Shown: in pieces, positions 24,442 through 34,570 of the stretch
Layout: every line of letters starts with the position of its first letter
How positions within the stretch are numbered: position 1 is the first letter of the stretch
Assembly: GCA_018062085.1 (NCBI GenBank)
Contig: JAGOSY010000002.1
Location: forward strand, 1-64,000
Source of the DNA: a bacterium
GTDB lineage: Bacteria > Cyanobacteriota > Vampirovibrionia > Obscuribacterales > Obscuribacteraceae
Reading direction: 5' to 3'
Length of the DNA stretch: 64,000 bases
The notes under the pieces: generated by a model
What the model saw: the letters and a program-made list of their open reading frames with translations, nothing else
Databases searched by the model: none
Told to the model about the DNA's origin: nothing
Program-made: the position numbers and the translations under genes

Positions 24442-26652
24442 TCAACTTTCCTTCCCGTAGTTCTTTGAGATCAGCTTGCCTTTCGAGTCAACCGCCATGA
24501 TTTTTTCATTGTCGATGTATGCTGCCCGTAAGCGACCATCAAAAGGAAGGCGCGCTCTGACGTGAGGCTCTTGTACTAGTTCTTCTTCCTCTCCTTTATC
24601 TACTTCCCCTTTTTCTAGCGAGAGCACAACCACCTCGGTATAGCAGGGTATCACCGCTAGCTTTTGATCTCTGGAAATATGTATTGGTGTTGCCCAGCCG
24701 CGAGGGCCATCAGTAATATGCACATAAGGGCCACCAAACTGTCTCCAGACTAGCGCACCAGCGCGGGCAACAATATCTTGGTCTTGCTTAGAATTCGGCA
24801 CGAACTCTGGTCTGTCTAGAGTTGGTTGAAACTTGCTAATGGTGCCGGTTGTCAGATCAATTCTGGCGAATACTTGTCCTCGCTCTGCGCAAACAAGTTC
24901 TGCTCCATTTTCAGCTATGCACCACAGAGTATTGTATTCCATTTTTAATGGTGCATAACAAAGTTTTGTGCTCAAATCTGGTGACCATACTTCGACTTCG
25001 CCACCTTTGTGACCAATTACAATATTTCCATTGGGCTGGAACGCAAATATGAGATCTTGGCAATAGTCAAAGGTGAGTTTCTTCACCTCAACGTATTTGC
25101 CGCTAGTACTTCCGTTGCCGCTGCTGCTAGTACTTTTACTGTCATCTCTTTGCCAGAGTCTGACTGTCTGATCTCTTGCTGAGCCTGTGATAATAGTCTT
25201 GTCTGTTAGGCCGAAGGCAAATACTACATCGTTAATGCCATGCACTATAAAACGCTGCACTAATTCGCCTGTTCTAACATCTTCTATTTTGATGAAACCA
25301 CGCTCGGTGTCTGTTGTGCAGAAGGCAATTTTGCTACTGTCATTTGAGAATGCATAGTGACGAATATCACTTGGCAGTTGTCGAATGAGCTTTCCTGTTG
25401 CTCTATCCCAAAGCTCAATTGTTTTCCAATCAGTCTTGATGGCCAAGATCGACTTGTCTGGTGATAGCAACACCGACTTTATTGTGTCTTGCGGTTCTTG
25501 CTGTTCAATTACTTTGATTGTAATATCATCTAGCTTAATACAATCGTCTGTAGGCGTGTAAAAATAGTTGTCGCCGTCTATAAAACCAAATGCCGTCCTA
25601 TGCTCGTGAGTGTTCGCTGGCTTAACAGTTGCCAGTATTTCAAATCCGCCGTCCAATAAGTTTCTCTTTTGAATTTCTCCGCCCATTGTTCTAGCGAGCA
25701 TAAATTTTCCGCTGGGTGCAAACTTTGCTTCGACCCAGCTTTGTTTTGTCGTCAGTAGTTTTTCTGGCACATTGCTTTGGTCTTGTTCATTGCTTCGGCC
25801 TTCCTTCCAGACGGCACCACCAGCGGTTGCCCAGAAAATGACATCATTAACTTCGCAAACACAGATAATTTCTTCTTTGTACTCGGTGGCTGTAAAAACA
25901 GTTTCTTTTTTTTCTAAATCCCAAATGCTGCAGGTAAAATCCATACAACCGACGAATACATAGCGGTTGTCGGCAGATGCTGCCACTGACGAAACTAAGC
26001 TCTCGCGCCCCCAGGCATCTTTCGAGTAGTAAAGCTCAGCATTGTCAGGACGTAGCAGGGCAATTAACTTTTCACCAGTAGTGTCCCAAACACCCACCGT
26101 GCGATCATAAAATCCGACTAGAGCCATTGAGCTATCGTTAGAGAAGTTGACTGCTCGAATTAACTCCCAGTGTTCTGGTGGGGCCTCTTTTTGAAAGAGA
26201 GTGGAAAGGCGCTTACCAGTTGAGACTTCAAAGACGCCGGCGGTGCCATCATTGAGACCGAGTAGGGCAAGCTTGCCATCGTTGTTTAGAGCTGCTGCTT
26301 CTATGTATACTTCAAATTCGCTTGTCGTAGGTGATTTAGCGTTGCCTGTCAGTTTACTAACGGGGCGAATTTCTCCGATTAGCTCGCTTGACTGTGTGTC
26401 AAAGATTTTTGCAACACCAACTTCTTCGACAGTTAGAAGGCGAGAGCCATCTTTCGAGAAACAAGCAAGCTCAACTTCTTGTCCGTATTGGCCAAAGTTT
26501 AGCCAGAGATTGCCAGCCTCGTCTACTTTCATCTTGGGGTGCTGATGATCGTCCACTTTGCTTTCTCCTGCGCGGAAGGGAATTATGCAACAAAATGCCT
26601 CTTGACAATTGGCGGCTTTTCCAGTAGTTTCATTTCCTACGCTCAATCCCAT
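24442..26652 (-). CDS. WD40-repeat protein
   Basis: 736 residues from ATG 26652, chosen over 26700 because AAGGA precedes it at good spacing. The chain is a series of beta-propeller blades with typical ends: VAKIFDTQSSELIGEI, TAGVFEVSTGKRL, TVGVWDTTGEKL, CSIWDLEKKETV, IELWDRATGKLI, TVRLWQRDD and VEVWSPDL. At least ten blades suggest one long or two propellers. No signal peptide, so a cytoplasmic scaffold. It is divergent, by 33 bases, from the TPR pseudokinase gene, a pairing that suggests a shared regulatory region and perhaps a shared pathway. Confidence 0.85.
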   Translation of the reverse strand: MGLSVGNETTGKAANCQEAFCCIIPFRAGESKVDDHQHPKMKVDEAGNLWLNFGQYGQEVELACFSKDGSRLLTVEEVGVAKIFDTQSSELIGEIRPVSKLTGNAKSPTTSEFEVYIEAAALNNDGKLALLGLNDGTAGVFEVSTGKRLSTLFQKEAPPEHWELIRAVNFSNDSSMALVGFYDRTVGVWDTTGEKLIALLRPDNAELYYSKDAWGRESLVSSVAASADNRYVFVGCMDFTCSIWDLEKKETVFTATEYKEEIICVCEVNDVIFWATAGGAVWKEGRSNEQDQSNVPEKLLTTKQSWVEAKFAPSGKFMLARTMGGEIQKRNLLDGGFEILATVKPANTHEHRTAFGFIDGDNYFYTPTDDCIKLDDITIKVIEQQEPQDTIKSVLLSPDKSILAIKTDWKTIELWDRATGKLIRQLPSDIRHYAFSNDSSKIAFCTTDTERGFIKIEDVRTGELVQRFIVHGINDVVFAFGLTDKTIITGSARDQTVRLWQRDDSKSTSSSGNGSTSGKYVEVKKLTFDYCQDLIFAFQPNGNIVIGHKGGEVEVWSPDLSTKLCYAPLKMEYNTLWCIAENGAELVCAERGQVFARIDLTTGTISKFQPTLDRPEFVPNSKQDQDIVARAGALVWRQFGGPYVHITDGPRGWATPIHISRDQKLAVIPCYTEVVVLSLEKGEVDKGEEEELVQEPHVRARLPFDGRLRAAYIDNEKIMAVDSKGKLISKNYGKES

Positions 26653-26685
26653 CGGTCTTTCCTTACCAGAAAAATTTAAAAAACA

Positions 26686-29430
26686 ATGCCTAAAAGACAA
26701 ACGGGCAGCCGCTCTCTGCGCAAAAGAGAGCAGCTGTTAGATTATGCTCGCCCTCAATCTGTTGAACTTACTGTAGAACCTTTAGTAAAAGACTCGAAAC
26801 CGATACTGCGAGAGATTGTGGCGCCGCCAGCCGATCTTCTCGATATGTCTGTGCCAGAACCTTCGCCCGATTCCGCACCCGATTCAGCATCGACGCTGTC
26901 ACATCCTGCGAAAGAGCCTGTGCCAATATCGCCTCCCGAGAATTCGGCCGTGCCACCTGCTCCCACTTCATCACCTGCCGCTGCCGTTGTTAGCGACTTG
27001 CAAAAGCTGCTCAAATACGGAGAACTTACTCCCGTCAAAGAGTCGCAGCGTTTTCTTCAATATGATCTACTTTGGGAAATTCATAAAGACGCTCTTAGCA
27101 CCACTTATGTAGCGAAGAATGATGCAATTGAAGGCTTTGTTGCCGTCCGCATTTTTAACGAGCGGGTCAGTGATAGTGCGCAGATTCGTGCTATTCAGAA
27201 GGCTGCCATCAAGGCAAATGAGTTGACTCACCCCAATCATGTTTCGGTCTACGAGAATGGTGTTGCTGACAATGGCACACCGTATGTGGTGATGGACTGG
27301 GTTGAAGGCGAGTCTCTTACTAGTCTCTTCAAGCGTACAAAACGTCTTGATATTGCTTCCTTCCTCAATATTTTCACTCAAGTATGCGAGGTGCTAGCCG
27401 ACGCTCACTCACGCAGCTTGTATCACGGCAATCTTTCGCCAGACAGAATTAGCATTGTCACTAGTGACATTTCTACTGACACTGTTAAGGTCAGCGACTT
27501 TGGCATGCCCATTGATACTGTTCAAAACGCTTTTTACATGAGCCCGGAGCAGTGTCTTGATCAAAATCGTGTGGACGCCCGCTCTGACCTCTACTCTTTA
27601 GGCTGCATCATGTATGAGTCTTTAGTGGGAAGGCCACCGTCTCTTGGTACCAGTGATCTCGCTGTTGACTTCCTTCATGAGCTGGCCAATCAGTACAGCA
27701 AAGATTCTCCTGAGCATAATGCCCTCAAGCTCTTAGATTGCATTGTCAAACGTTGCCTCAATAGAAAGCCATCGAAGCGTTTCTCTAGCGCTCGCGAATT
27801 GATGAGTGCACTGGCACTTGTATCTGATTGCTTTGACAATGCTCTTAGCTCAAAGAGCAAGAAACTGCCGCCCAATGCTGAGAAGCTATTGCTCTTTCGC
27901 TTTCTTGATAAATTCGACCGCAAGATCACAGCTGCCCTCACTGCTTATCTTCTTCTTGGTTTGTTTGCCACCAAGTATATTGGTGAAATTCAATTGCAGA
28001 AATTCATTGATGAGGCTCAGGTAGCGCGCTTTGTTGACTGGCCGCATGCACAATCGAACTACAAAGACGCTATTAAACAAGCGACAGCCATTGGAAAACC
28101 ACCAGGTTTACTGGCCGATCTTCATTGGGAGTTGGCTGATTCTTATCGCGTTCAGTCTCTTGACCCTGAGCAGAATGTGCAGCGAGAAAATTTGGCGAAA
28201 GATGCAATTGCTGAGTATGAGCAGGCCTTTCAGTATTTCAATCATGGACCGCATCTGCGTTCATACGCTCTAGGATTGTTGGAGAATATGAGTCAGCTTT
28301 ATATCAAGATGCCTGACTCAGATTTAGCAGCTGTTCATTGGAACAAAACAGTGGATCAATTGCGTCAGCTGATGAAACAGAGGAACTACGTAGCCTGCGC
28401 CAAGTTGGCTGAAGAAAACGAAGCAATGACTAGCGACCGTGCATATGAACGTTACGCAGCAGAAGCTAATTTGAAGATTGGCATGAGTTTGCCACCAGCT
28501 CAAGGCAAGAAGTACTTAGCTCGCGCCATGTATTACTACAATGCCAGTGACAATCATGATAATAATCCTGCACTTAAGCCACTCAATGATACATTGGAAA
28601 AATTGCACTTAATGTGGCCGCTTGCAGATACATACGTGCACCTTGCTTACGATGAGCTGCTTAGTGGAGACCTTGTGGCCGCTTCTGGCTTCAATAGCAA
28701 TGCCCATAGTGATGAGGCCACTCTCTTGTTGTGTCCGATTATGGACGCAGTTGAATTGCGCAAAGCTAGTAGCTGTCTGGTTGGTGACCCTAATAAAATT
28801 AAAGCTATTCCTCTTTTGGAGAGACAGTTAGCGATTTTGGAAGAAGCGCACGGTAAGCATGGCCCTAAGCTAGAAGCTTTGATACTAAATCTAGCTAATT
28901 GTTATCGCGCCGCCGGTCAAGAGAAAAATGCTATTAAGTTATACGAGCGTTATTTCAGCATTGCTAACCGCAGTACCTATAATGATAATGCGAGCGTTGT
29001 TAGTTACTGTGATTTGCTCACTAAAAACCAGCGCGGTAAGGAAGTGCCAAAGATATTGTTGGAACGCCTTCAGGCTGGTAAGGGAATTAACGTACACTCG
29101 CCTTTTTACATGCTCTTAATTGAGGCATACGCTAAGCAAAATATGAAACAGGAAGCCGCCGATGCACTTCGCATTTTGGTTACCGTACCTGAATTGCCAG
29201 AATGGGATGCCGAGGTAATCAAGGCCGAACACAGCCAAGCGCCTGTTTACTATGAGGTAAAACCTGTGCCATCGCCAGTGATGCGTGCTGCGACAGTAGT
29301 TTATCGCAATGATAGTGGCGATCCATTTGGTGCCTATCCAGCAGCAACAAAACCGGTGTCGAGGAAAGCTGAAGTTGTTTATAACGATAGCGAGCGGCGG
29401 AAAGATGGTGCATCCGACTCAGGCTTTTAG
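26686..29430 (+). CDS. Membrane pseudokinase with C-terminal TPR region
   Basis: 914 residues. A Pro/Ser-rich N-terminal segment (40-100) precedes a Ser/Thr-kinase fold at about 125-385. The kinase is recognisable from VVMDWVEGESL, YMSPEQC and DLYSLGCIMYESLVGRPP, but catalytic residues are lost: the glycine loop is absent, the beta-3 Lys is R155 (VAVRIF), and the HRD Asp is N249 (H247-G-N249-LSP). Only the DFG Asp (D271) remains. One membrane span lies at about 414-432. The rest is TPR-like and would lie outside the cytoplasm. It probably acts as a regulatory scaffold, related to the active kinases at 8543 and 11346. Confidence 0.88.
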   Translation: MPKRQTGSRSLRKREQLLDYARPQSVELTVEPLVKDSKPILREIVAPPADLLDMSVPEPSPDSAPDSASTLSHPAKEPVPISPPENSAVPPAPTSSPAAAVVSDLQKLLKYGELTPVKESQRFLQYDLLWEIHKDALSTTYVAKNDAIEGFVAVRIFNERVSDSAQIRAIQKAAIKANELTHPNHVSVYENGVADNGTPYVVMDWVEGESLTSLFKRTKRLDIASFLNIFTQVCEVLADAHSRSLYHGNLSPDRISIVTSDISTDTVKVSDFGMPIDTVQNAFYMSPEQCLDQNRVDARSDLYSLGCIMYESLVGRPPSLGTSDLAVDFLHELANQYSKDSPEHNALKLLDCIVKRCLNRKPSKRFSSARELMSALALVSDCFDNALSSKSKKLPPNAEKLLLFRFLDKFDRKITAALTAYLLLGLFATKYIGEIQLQKFIDEAQVARFVDWPHAQSNYKDAIKQATAIGKPPGLLADLHWELADSYRVQSLDPEQNVQRENLAKDAIAEYEQAFQYFNHGPHLRSYALGLLENMSQLYIKMPDSDLAAVHWNKTVDQLRQLMKQRNYVACAKLAEENEAMTSDRAYERYAAEANLKIGMSLPPAQGKKYLARAMYYYNASDNHDNNPALKPLNDTLEKLHLMWPLADTYVHLAYDELLSGDLVAASGFNSNAHSDEATLLLCPIMDAVELRKASSCLVGDPNKIKAIPLLERQLAILEEAHGKHGPKLEALILNLANCYRAAGQEKNAIKLYERYFSIANRSTYNDNASVVSYCDLLTKNQRGKEVPKILLERLQAGKGINVHSPFYMLLIEAYAKQNMKQEAADALRILVTVPELPEWDAEVIKAEHSQAPVYYEVKPVPSPVMRAATVVYRNDSGDPFGAYPAATKPVSRKAEVVYNDSERRKDGASDSGF

Positions 29431-29436
29431 CACCAA

Positions 29437-30624
29437 CTAAATAAACGATCGACACAGTGAGCCGTATGACTCTCTAAAAAGATCCATGTGCATTTTAAAG
29501 ACACCATCTTCTAGTGGCTCAAACTGCAAATGTCTTGGGTCTTCATCAAAAGTGAATTGATGAGACTTGTGACCATGCGGATTTCTAATAGTGATCATAT
29601 TTCGCGCTGGATCAAAACCGGTTATGGTATAGGCATGACATTCGAAAACAGGCACAGTGCGGCGCCCGATTCTGTTAGCTGTTCCCGCGGTGATCGGGTT
29701 GCCGGAGCTGACGGCACTATAGATAAAAGAAGCCAGTTCTTGATTGTTAGAGTGTCCTGGGTGAATGACATCGGTTCTGCAGCCTGTGATGCAACTTAAG
29801 CCAACATGTAACCGGCTCATATTGCCATCAGTGCCTTCCGCGCCCGCATTGTTTGGAAACTTTTTGCGTTGAGCATAATCTAAAAGTGATGCCCACAATG
29901 CCGTGCACTTAACTCCCTCCTCTTCCAGGTCGGCTTTAGTAATTTTATACTCTTTGCCGTCTCCAGGAAAACGAACTACATACGAGTCGCCATCACCGTA
30001 GGTAATCATTCTGGCGAGCATTCTTTGCCCTTTGGGCAATTGTGCGAGAGCTGACATGCCGCACTCGAACCAACAATTGGGCGCGTCAGTTTGGTCGATG
30101 CCATTGGCACCCTCTCGAGCAATGTCTTCTGGTGTGAAAACAAATGCACCCTTCTTGCGTACGGTCTTCGGACCAGAAGCGGCCGCCGAAGAGCCAAGGG
30201 TGGCAACCGCCGAAGAAGATGATGTTGCTTTATTGGCGGGGCTAGAAGCTGTGCCATCAGGTTTCGCGCCAGCTGTCGTTGTGCCAGTCGGGGTGAGACA
30301 ACCGCTGGCTGTTTTAGCAAGCTCAGCTTCTGGGGTACCGGCAAAATTTGCAATTACATAGTCAAATAGTTGCTTGGCCCGAGCGTTGCGGCGAGCAGCG
30401 GTGTTGGCAAGGCCAGCATAATAATAGAGTCTGGCTTCAGGTTTGGCAGTCTTAAAGACTTTCTCAAAGGCGTTGGCCGAAGCGTCGTATTGTTTCTGGC
30501 CATAGAGTTTCCATGCGCCAACGGCGTCTTCAGCTCTGACAGGATAGGCCTGCACGACGGACGCAGCTATGAGCGCTATTATTGCGTAGGATTTTAGTGC
30601 GGCTGATTTAATAATTGGCTTCAT
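29437..30624 (-). CDS. Exported calpain-like cysteine peptidase
   Basis: 395 residues. Signal peptide to about residue 31 (VRA-ED), a TPR-like helical region (35-105), then a Thr/Ser/Ala linker. The C-terminal domain has a papain-clan triad: C184 (APNCWFECGMSAL), H330 (ECHAYTITGFD) and N348 (IRNPHG). The C-W-F and H-A-Y-T spacing is that of calpain (C2) domains, where the last motif is normally NPWG. Predicted periplasmic or secreted protease; substrate unknown. It converges on the pseudokinase gene with a 6-base gap. Confidence 0.8.
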   Translation of the reverse strand: MKPIIKSAALKSYAIIALIAASVVQAYPVRAEDAVGAWKLYGQKQYDASANAFEKVFKTAKPEARLYYYAGLANTAARRNARAKQLFDYVIANFAGTPEAELAKTASGCLTPTGTTTAGAKPDGTASSPANKATSSSSAVATLGSSAAASGPKTVRKKGAFVFTPEDIAREGANGIDQTDAPNCWFECGMSALAQLPKGQRMLARMITYGDGDSYVVRFPGDGKEYKITKADLEEEGVKCTALWASLLDYAQRKKFPNNAGAEGTDGNMSRLHVGLSCITGCRTDVIHPGHSNNQELASFIYSAVSSGNPITAGTANRIGRRTVPVFECHAYTITGFDPARNMITIRNPHGHKSHQFTFDEDPRHLQFEPLEDGVFKMHMDLFRESYGSLCRSFI

Positions 30625-30701
30625 TATTATCTTTCAGGTGCTACTTCTGTAGCTTAACCTGCTGCCGCCCGCTTGTCACTGCTGGCATCCCTGGTCAGTT
30701 T

Positions 30702-31292
30702 TTAGTCGAACTTAAATCTAAACTGTGCAGCACATACTGCTGAGGCGCCGCCAAATGCGGGGATGCAGGTTAAATCAACGGCAGTGCGTTTGCCTTCTAT
30801 TGTCGCCAAGGGTAGAAGCAATGGCACTGGGGCTCCGCCTAGAGCCTTGTAGCCCGATACCAGACCGACTTGCAGCCCTAACTTGACTGGTCCAACTTCA
30901 TAGGGAGTGTAGTGATAGGTGGCATAAAAAGTATCGCGGTGGATGCTGTTTTTGTAATAGCCAACAGCAAATGCGCTCTCGTCGTCGATGCGGCGCAGTA
31001 TGCCGATGCCATAATTTTGCTCGTTATAGTTGCCGTCGCGCTTCGAGTGATAGCTTAGAGCGCCCACCTGGAGCCAGGTGTCTTTCTTACTTTCTAGGTC
31101 AAATTTTAGTTTGCCTTCTTCTTTATTGAAGGTGATGCCGGCGTCTTTCATTTGATCGCCGATTTTTCCGACGTTGTCCCATTTAGGTAGAGACCAAGAT
31201 TGCCGAGCGAGGTCGGCTCCTAATGCTTCTTTTTCGTCTTGTCTGACTATTGACTGAGTATCACCCTGTAGCAAAGCAGCCTGTTCTGACAT
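30702..31292 (-). CDS. PagP-like outer-membrane beta-barrel protein without visible signal peptide
   Basis: 196 residues. From residue 72 onward alternating strands end in QFRFKFD, a terminal Phe pattern of outer-membrane barrels. The segment FAVGYYKNSIHRDTFYATYHYTP followed by GLVSGY recalls the PagP/lipid A palmitoyltransferase-like family. That domain call is by pattern only. GAGG lies six to seven bases before ATG 31292, making the start credible, yet the N-terminus (MSEQAALLQGD) is hydrophilic and has no signal peptide. The 200 bases upstream (31293-31494) show no recognisable gene, only short ATGCCAA repeats. Confidence 0.58.
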   Translation of the reverse strand: MSEQAALLQGDTQSIVRQDEKEALGADLARQSWSLPKWDNVGKIGDQMKDAGITFNKEEGKLKFDLESKKDTWLQVGALSYHSKRDGNYNEQNYGIGILRRIDDESAFAVGYYKNSIHRDTFYATYHYTPYEVGPVKLGLQVGLVSGYKALGGAPVPLLLPLATIEGKRTAVDLTCIPAFGGASAVCAAQFRFKFD

Positions 31293-31494
31293 ATTAGCCT
31301 CAAGCGATTGGTATTACTGATTAGTGGGGATTCGAATTTGAGGATATGTCGTGCCCGGAAACGCAACAATGGTGGAATTACTACTAATATTAAATGCCAA
31401 CAAAATGCCAATAAAATTTTGGAAATGTAGAGGTCAAATGGATTTGTGAGTCAAATCTTTTTAGAAGCAATTTTTCCCTAGAAGACCTATCTAC

Positions 31495-32634
31495 TTAGAA
31501 GTCCATCATGGGGCGGGATGGATTGAAGAGTTTGTGGTAGGGCGCAGCCGGTGTTGGCAATTCTATTCCTGGCGGTAGGAATGTTTTTTCTGGCACGCCC
31601 CTGAATGAGATTGGGATGTACGGGAAGGAATTGCTAATGACGTAGTGGTAGGTGCCTTGGGGGTGCTCGGGAGTGACTCCAAACCTGCCGTTGTAGTCAT
31701 CTAGGTCGCCAAGCTTATCTATGTATTCATATTTTAGAAGGGGTTTTGTCGTATTAGTTTCGCTGCATGAACTCAGCGCACTGCTGGTGGTGACCGAGTT
31801 ATTGCTTGTGCCTTCGCTATGGCCGCCGTTAAAATCTTTGTTTTCAGTTGTGGTGCTTTCCTTCATTCGAAAACTAGTCTTTAGTTCTACTAGTGCCGAT
31901 TTTGGATTGTCTGCTTGCATGTAGCCGTAGGGACCGTAGATAGGATAGCCATCGGCGGCATAACCAATAAGGGTGGGTTGCTTATTCTGGCGCAGTTTCC
32001 TCAATATGTCTGGAGAGATTGAATGATTGTGAATCTTCCAATAATCATTCTCTCCTCGATTGATTAGCACACCATTGAGGGCAATTCCAAACGGAATCTT
32101 TGATATACGCAGCCGTCCTGCTGGTGAATCTCTAAATTCTGGTGACAGAGTCATGCGCACAGTGTAGGCCTGTGATTTCGCGGCCCCCGGGTTGGCGATG
32201 AGAGGCAATATGTCAAAACTAAAATCAGGCAGGTTGTTGAAACCTATATATCTGAAGAGCTTAGTGGTCTTAAATGTGACATTGGCTCTCTGCTCAGGCG
32301 TGGCAGCTGCGAGAGCGCGCTCGAGCTGTTCCCATGGTGTTTCTTGATTGTCTGCACGCGGCGGCATTCCGTCTTTGGTAGGGATAGGATTGGTCAATTG
32401 TCGATAGCGATTTTGGTAACGTAGAACAGAGTTTGGTGATCCATGGTAGTTTTTGCCTATGCCAGCTCCCTCACTGCGGCCTATTTCTGCGTGGAATGGA
32501 GGTATTTGCGTTTCCCAGGGCTTGTCGTTTTGTGGATTTCCAAGCTCTGGCTGCTGCGCCGCTGCGCCGTTCGGCAGGCATCCAACTGTCAGTAGCAATA
32601 ATATGAACTGAAAGTGTTTGGAGGACTTAAGCAT
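31495..32634 (-). CDS. Exported YHYH-domain protein
   Basis: 379 residues with a signal peptide (about 1-26, AAA-QQ). Two halves of the YHYH domain are clear: GYAADGYPIYGPYGY at about 230 and NGRFGVTPEHPQGTYHYV at about 325, separated by a Ser/Thr-rich insert. YHYH proteins are secreted and of unknown biochemical role. The upstream gene overlaps by eight bases on the same strand, so the two form an operon. Confidence 0.85.
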   Translation of the reverse strand: MLKSSKHFQFILLLLTVGCLPNGAAAQQPELGNPQNDKPWETQIPPFHAEIGRSEGAGIGKNYHGSPNSVLRYQNRYRQLTNPIPTKDGMPPRADNQETPWEQLERALAAATPEQRANVTFKTTKLFRYIGFNNLPDFSFDILPLIANPGAAKSQAYTVRMTLSPEFRDSPAGRLRISKIPFGIALNGVLINRGENDYWKIHNHSISPDILRKLRQNKQPTLIGYAADGYPIYGPYGYMQADNPKSALVELKTSFRMKESTTTENKDFNGGHSEGTSNNSVTTSSALSSCSETNTTKPLLKYEYIDKLGDLDDYNGRFGVTPEHPQGTYHYVISNSFPYIPISFRGVPEKTFLPPGIELPTPAAPYHKLFNPSRPMMDF

Positions 32635-33889
32635 CTGCTAAAGCGATTTGAAGCATTGCTTGGCTATAAATTTGAGCCTCGGTAGTGCGGCCTCGATAGA
32701 GTTCTAGAGTTGTTAGTTTGTCGAGTGGCGCAAGTGTGTCAATGTCGTCCTCAGCTAGCTTCAGTTCCAGAATCCATTTCTTGCGGAAAATGAGAGTCAA
32801 AATTGATCGCTCCCAGGCTTTTAGGAGAAAAATAAGTGCAATTATTGGCATTGCAATGGCGACAGAAGTGGCATCGCAGAAGCCCTTCCGTCTGTTCTCA
32901 GCGGTGTGTTTTGGTCTAGAAGTAGCAGCAATTCTGATCTGCTTAACGAGTTCAAGATCACCAATCTTATTGGCTACGTATTCAAGGTCAGCGTTCCCAT
33001 AGCCTTTTTTACCACTTGGCTTTGATTTTGCTAGCAGGTCAACTGAGTTGGCTACTGTATGTTGAGCCTCTGATATTCTGCCTAAAAGCATTTGATCTAC
33101 GGCAATAACACCGAGTGCCGCCAAGCATTCTGCATTATTTCCGTGGCTGCTATAAATTTGTAGCGCTCTTTCGCCGAATAACTGACTACCTTCAATTAAC
33201 GTGGCTCTTTGTGCTGTCTGATGCTCGTTGAGATACAACGCTCTTTGCAAATACTCTTCGGCTAAGAAGGTGTAATAGTCAGCCAGTTCTAAGCTATTGC
33301 TGCCATATACGGAGGTAACTGCCGAAATTTTTCGTTCGATGTTAACTATCTGTTTTCCGCGATTGCGCGGACCAGAGTAATCCCAATCTGAAATTAGGGC
33401 GGTCTGACTGCGAGGATTACTGAATCTGTATACTCGTTCGCTGGCTTCATAATTTTCAGCAGATGCTAACGCCATTGCTAGACACCTTGCCGAACCTGAT
33501 GCGAGAGAAATTGTCGCCACGCATAAAATCAACAGAACAATTGGTTGGGTGAGGGCAAAGAGAAGCATCGAGACTGCTTTGGCTAAATTGCTCTCTGTTT
33601 TTATTTTGGACCAAACTGCTGACCAGGCTACTTCCCTAAGTTTTCGCCTAGGTTGGCTTGAAAGCCATGACCTCGTGAAAAAGACTAGTGACAATAGAAG
33701 AGTGGTTGGTAGAACATAGGTGGTAATTGACCCTCCAGTTCTATGAATTTCTAAAATTTGCTCGTTAATTCCCCACATCAGCCAAGCAGAGGCGCTGAGA
33801 TGGATAGCATAGGTCACAGGAATTGGCTTAATTGTAGGAATTTTCATGGTCATCGCGCTATGCTTCTGAACCTTACGATCATAGCCCAA
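32627..33889 (-). CDS. Membrane protein with TPR-like helical region
   Basis: 420 residues from TTG 33889 (AGGA seven bases upstream); ATG 33853 or 33847 are alternatives. Hydrophobic segments lie at about 25-45, 55-75 and 100-125 and again near 335-365. Between them is a helical repeat region (YYTFLAEEYLQRALYLNEH, GERALQIYSSHGNNAECLAALG) that looks like degenerate TPRs and would lie outside the cytoplasm. The C-terminus is a soluble helical tail. Cotranscribed with the YHYH gene. Function unknown. Confidence 0.65.
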   Translation of the reverse strand: MGYDRKVQKHSAMTMKIPTIKPIPVTYAIHLSASAWLMWGINEQILEIHRTGGSITTYVLPTTLLLSLVFFTRSWLSSQPRRKLREVAWSAVWSKIKTESNLAKAVSMLLFALTQPIVLLILCVATISLASGSARCLAMALASAENYEASERVYRFSNPRSQTALISDWDYSGPRNRGKQIVNIERKISAVTSVYGSNSLELADYYTFLAEEYLQRALYLNEHQTAQRATLIEGSQLFGERALQIYSSHGNNAECLAALGVIAVDQMLLGRISEAQHTVANSVDLLAKSKPSGKKGYGNADLEYVANKIGDLELVKQIRIAATSRPKHTAENRRKGFCDATSVAIAMPIIALIFLLKAWERSILTLIFRKKWILELKLAEDDIDTLAPLDKLTTLELYRGRTTEAQIYSQAMLQIALADA

Positions 33890-33949
33890 TTGTATTTCCT
33901 GTCACTGGTATAAGCACCACTGGCCACTGCTGTTCTGTGAATGTTGCTA

Positions 33950-34462
33950 CTACTTCCTTTTGGATTGGCGGTATCCTTCTTCGATCCAAATTTTTGAAGA
34001 CTGAACTAGTTCGTCTTTGATGAATAATTCTAGATAGCCAGGGCTATCGTCTAAGCGGCAGTTGTACTCAATTAGCCGGCCTCTATCGGTTCTTGGAACC
34101 CCTAGTAGCTTTTTGACTTTTTCTCTAGGTAGAAGCAAGAACAGTTTTTCATCGTCGATACTCTTAAAGAGCCATCGGCCATCTTTAGCTTTCCGCAAGT
34201 GATTGATGTCTGTGGTACTTAATTCCTTTTTCCTTGCCCCTGGCAATTTATACACTTGGCTATATTGGGGGAGCGTTCCGTGCTTAGGTTTCCCTTGAGC
34301 CTTAGGAGAGCTATGAGGATAGGGGCCAAAGTCGCCTATCAAGTGGTCTTTGTCTAGCAGTCGTCCATGTTCCTGCTCAGCAATAGATGGGTTGTCTGGC
34401 AACACGAGGGCGAGCAGTAGCAACGTTAACTTAAGGTGCTTGGAAAGTGTATTCCTCATCAC
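33950..34462 (-). CDS. Exported hypothetical protein, SmpA/OmlA-like C-terminus
   Basis: 170 residues with a signal peptide (about 1-28, SIA-EQ). The C-terminal half, LLPREKVKKLLGVP followed by a beta segment YLELFIKDELVQSS, has the turn-G-x-P and strand order seen in SmpA/OmlA (BamE-like) domains. No lipobox Cys is present. The similarity is weak and no function is claimed. Likely promoter proximal to the following minus-strand genes. Confidence 0.55.
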   Translation of the reverse strand: MMRNTLSKHLKLTLLLLALVLPDNPSIAEQEHGRLLDKDHLIGDFGPYPHSSPKAQGKPKHGTLPQYSQVYKLPGARKKELSTTDINHLRKAKDGRWLFKSIDDEKLFLLLPREKVKKLLGVPRTDRGRLIEYNCRLDDSPGYLELFIKDELVQSSKIWIEEGYRQSKRK

Positions 34463-34570
34463 TCTAGATTAGCTCAACCTACCTCTCATCGCCTAATGAA
34501 ATGTTGCCGCGAGGTTGCCTGAATCAGCTGTTCACGTCATTCTTGAATGTAGCGTCTCTCGTGCACGTGT

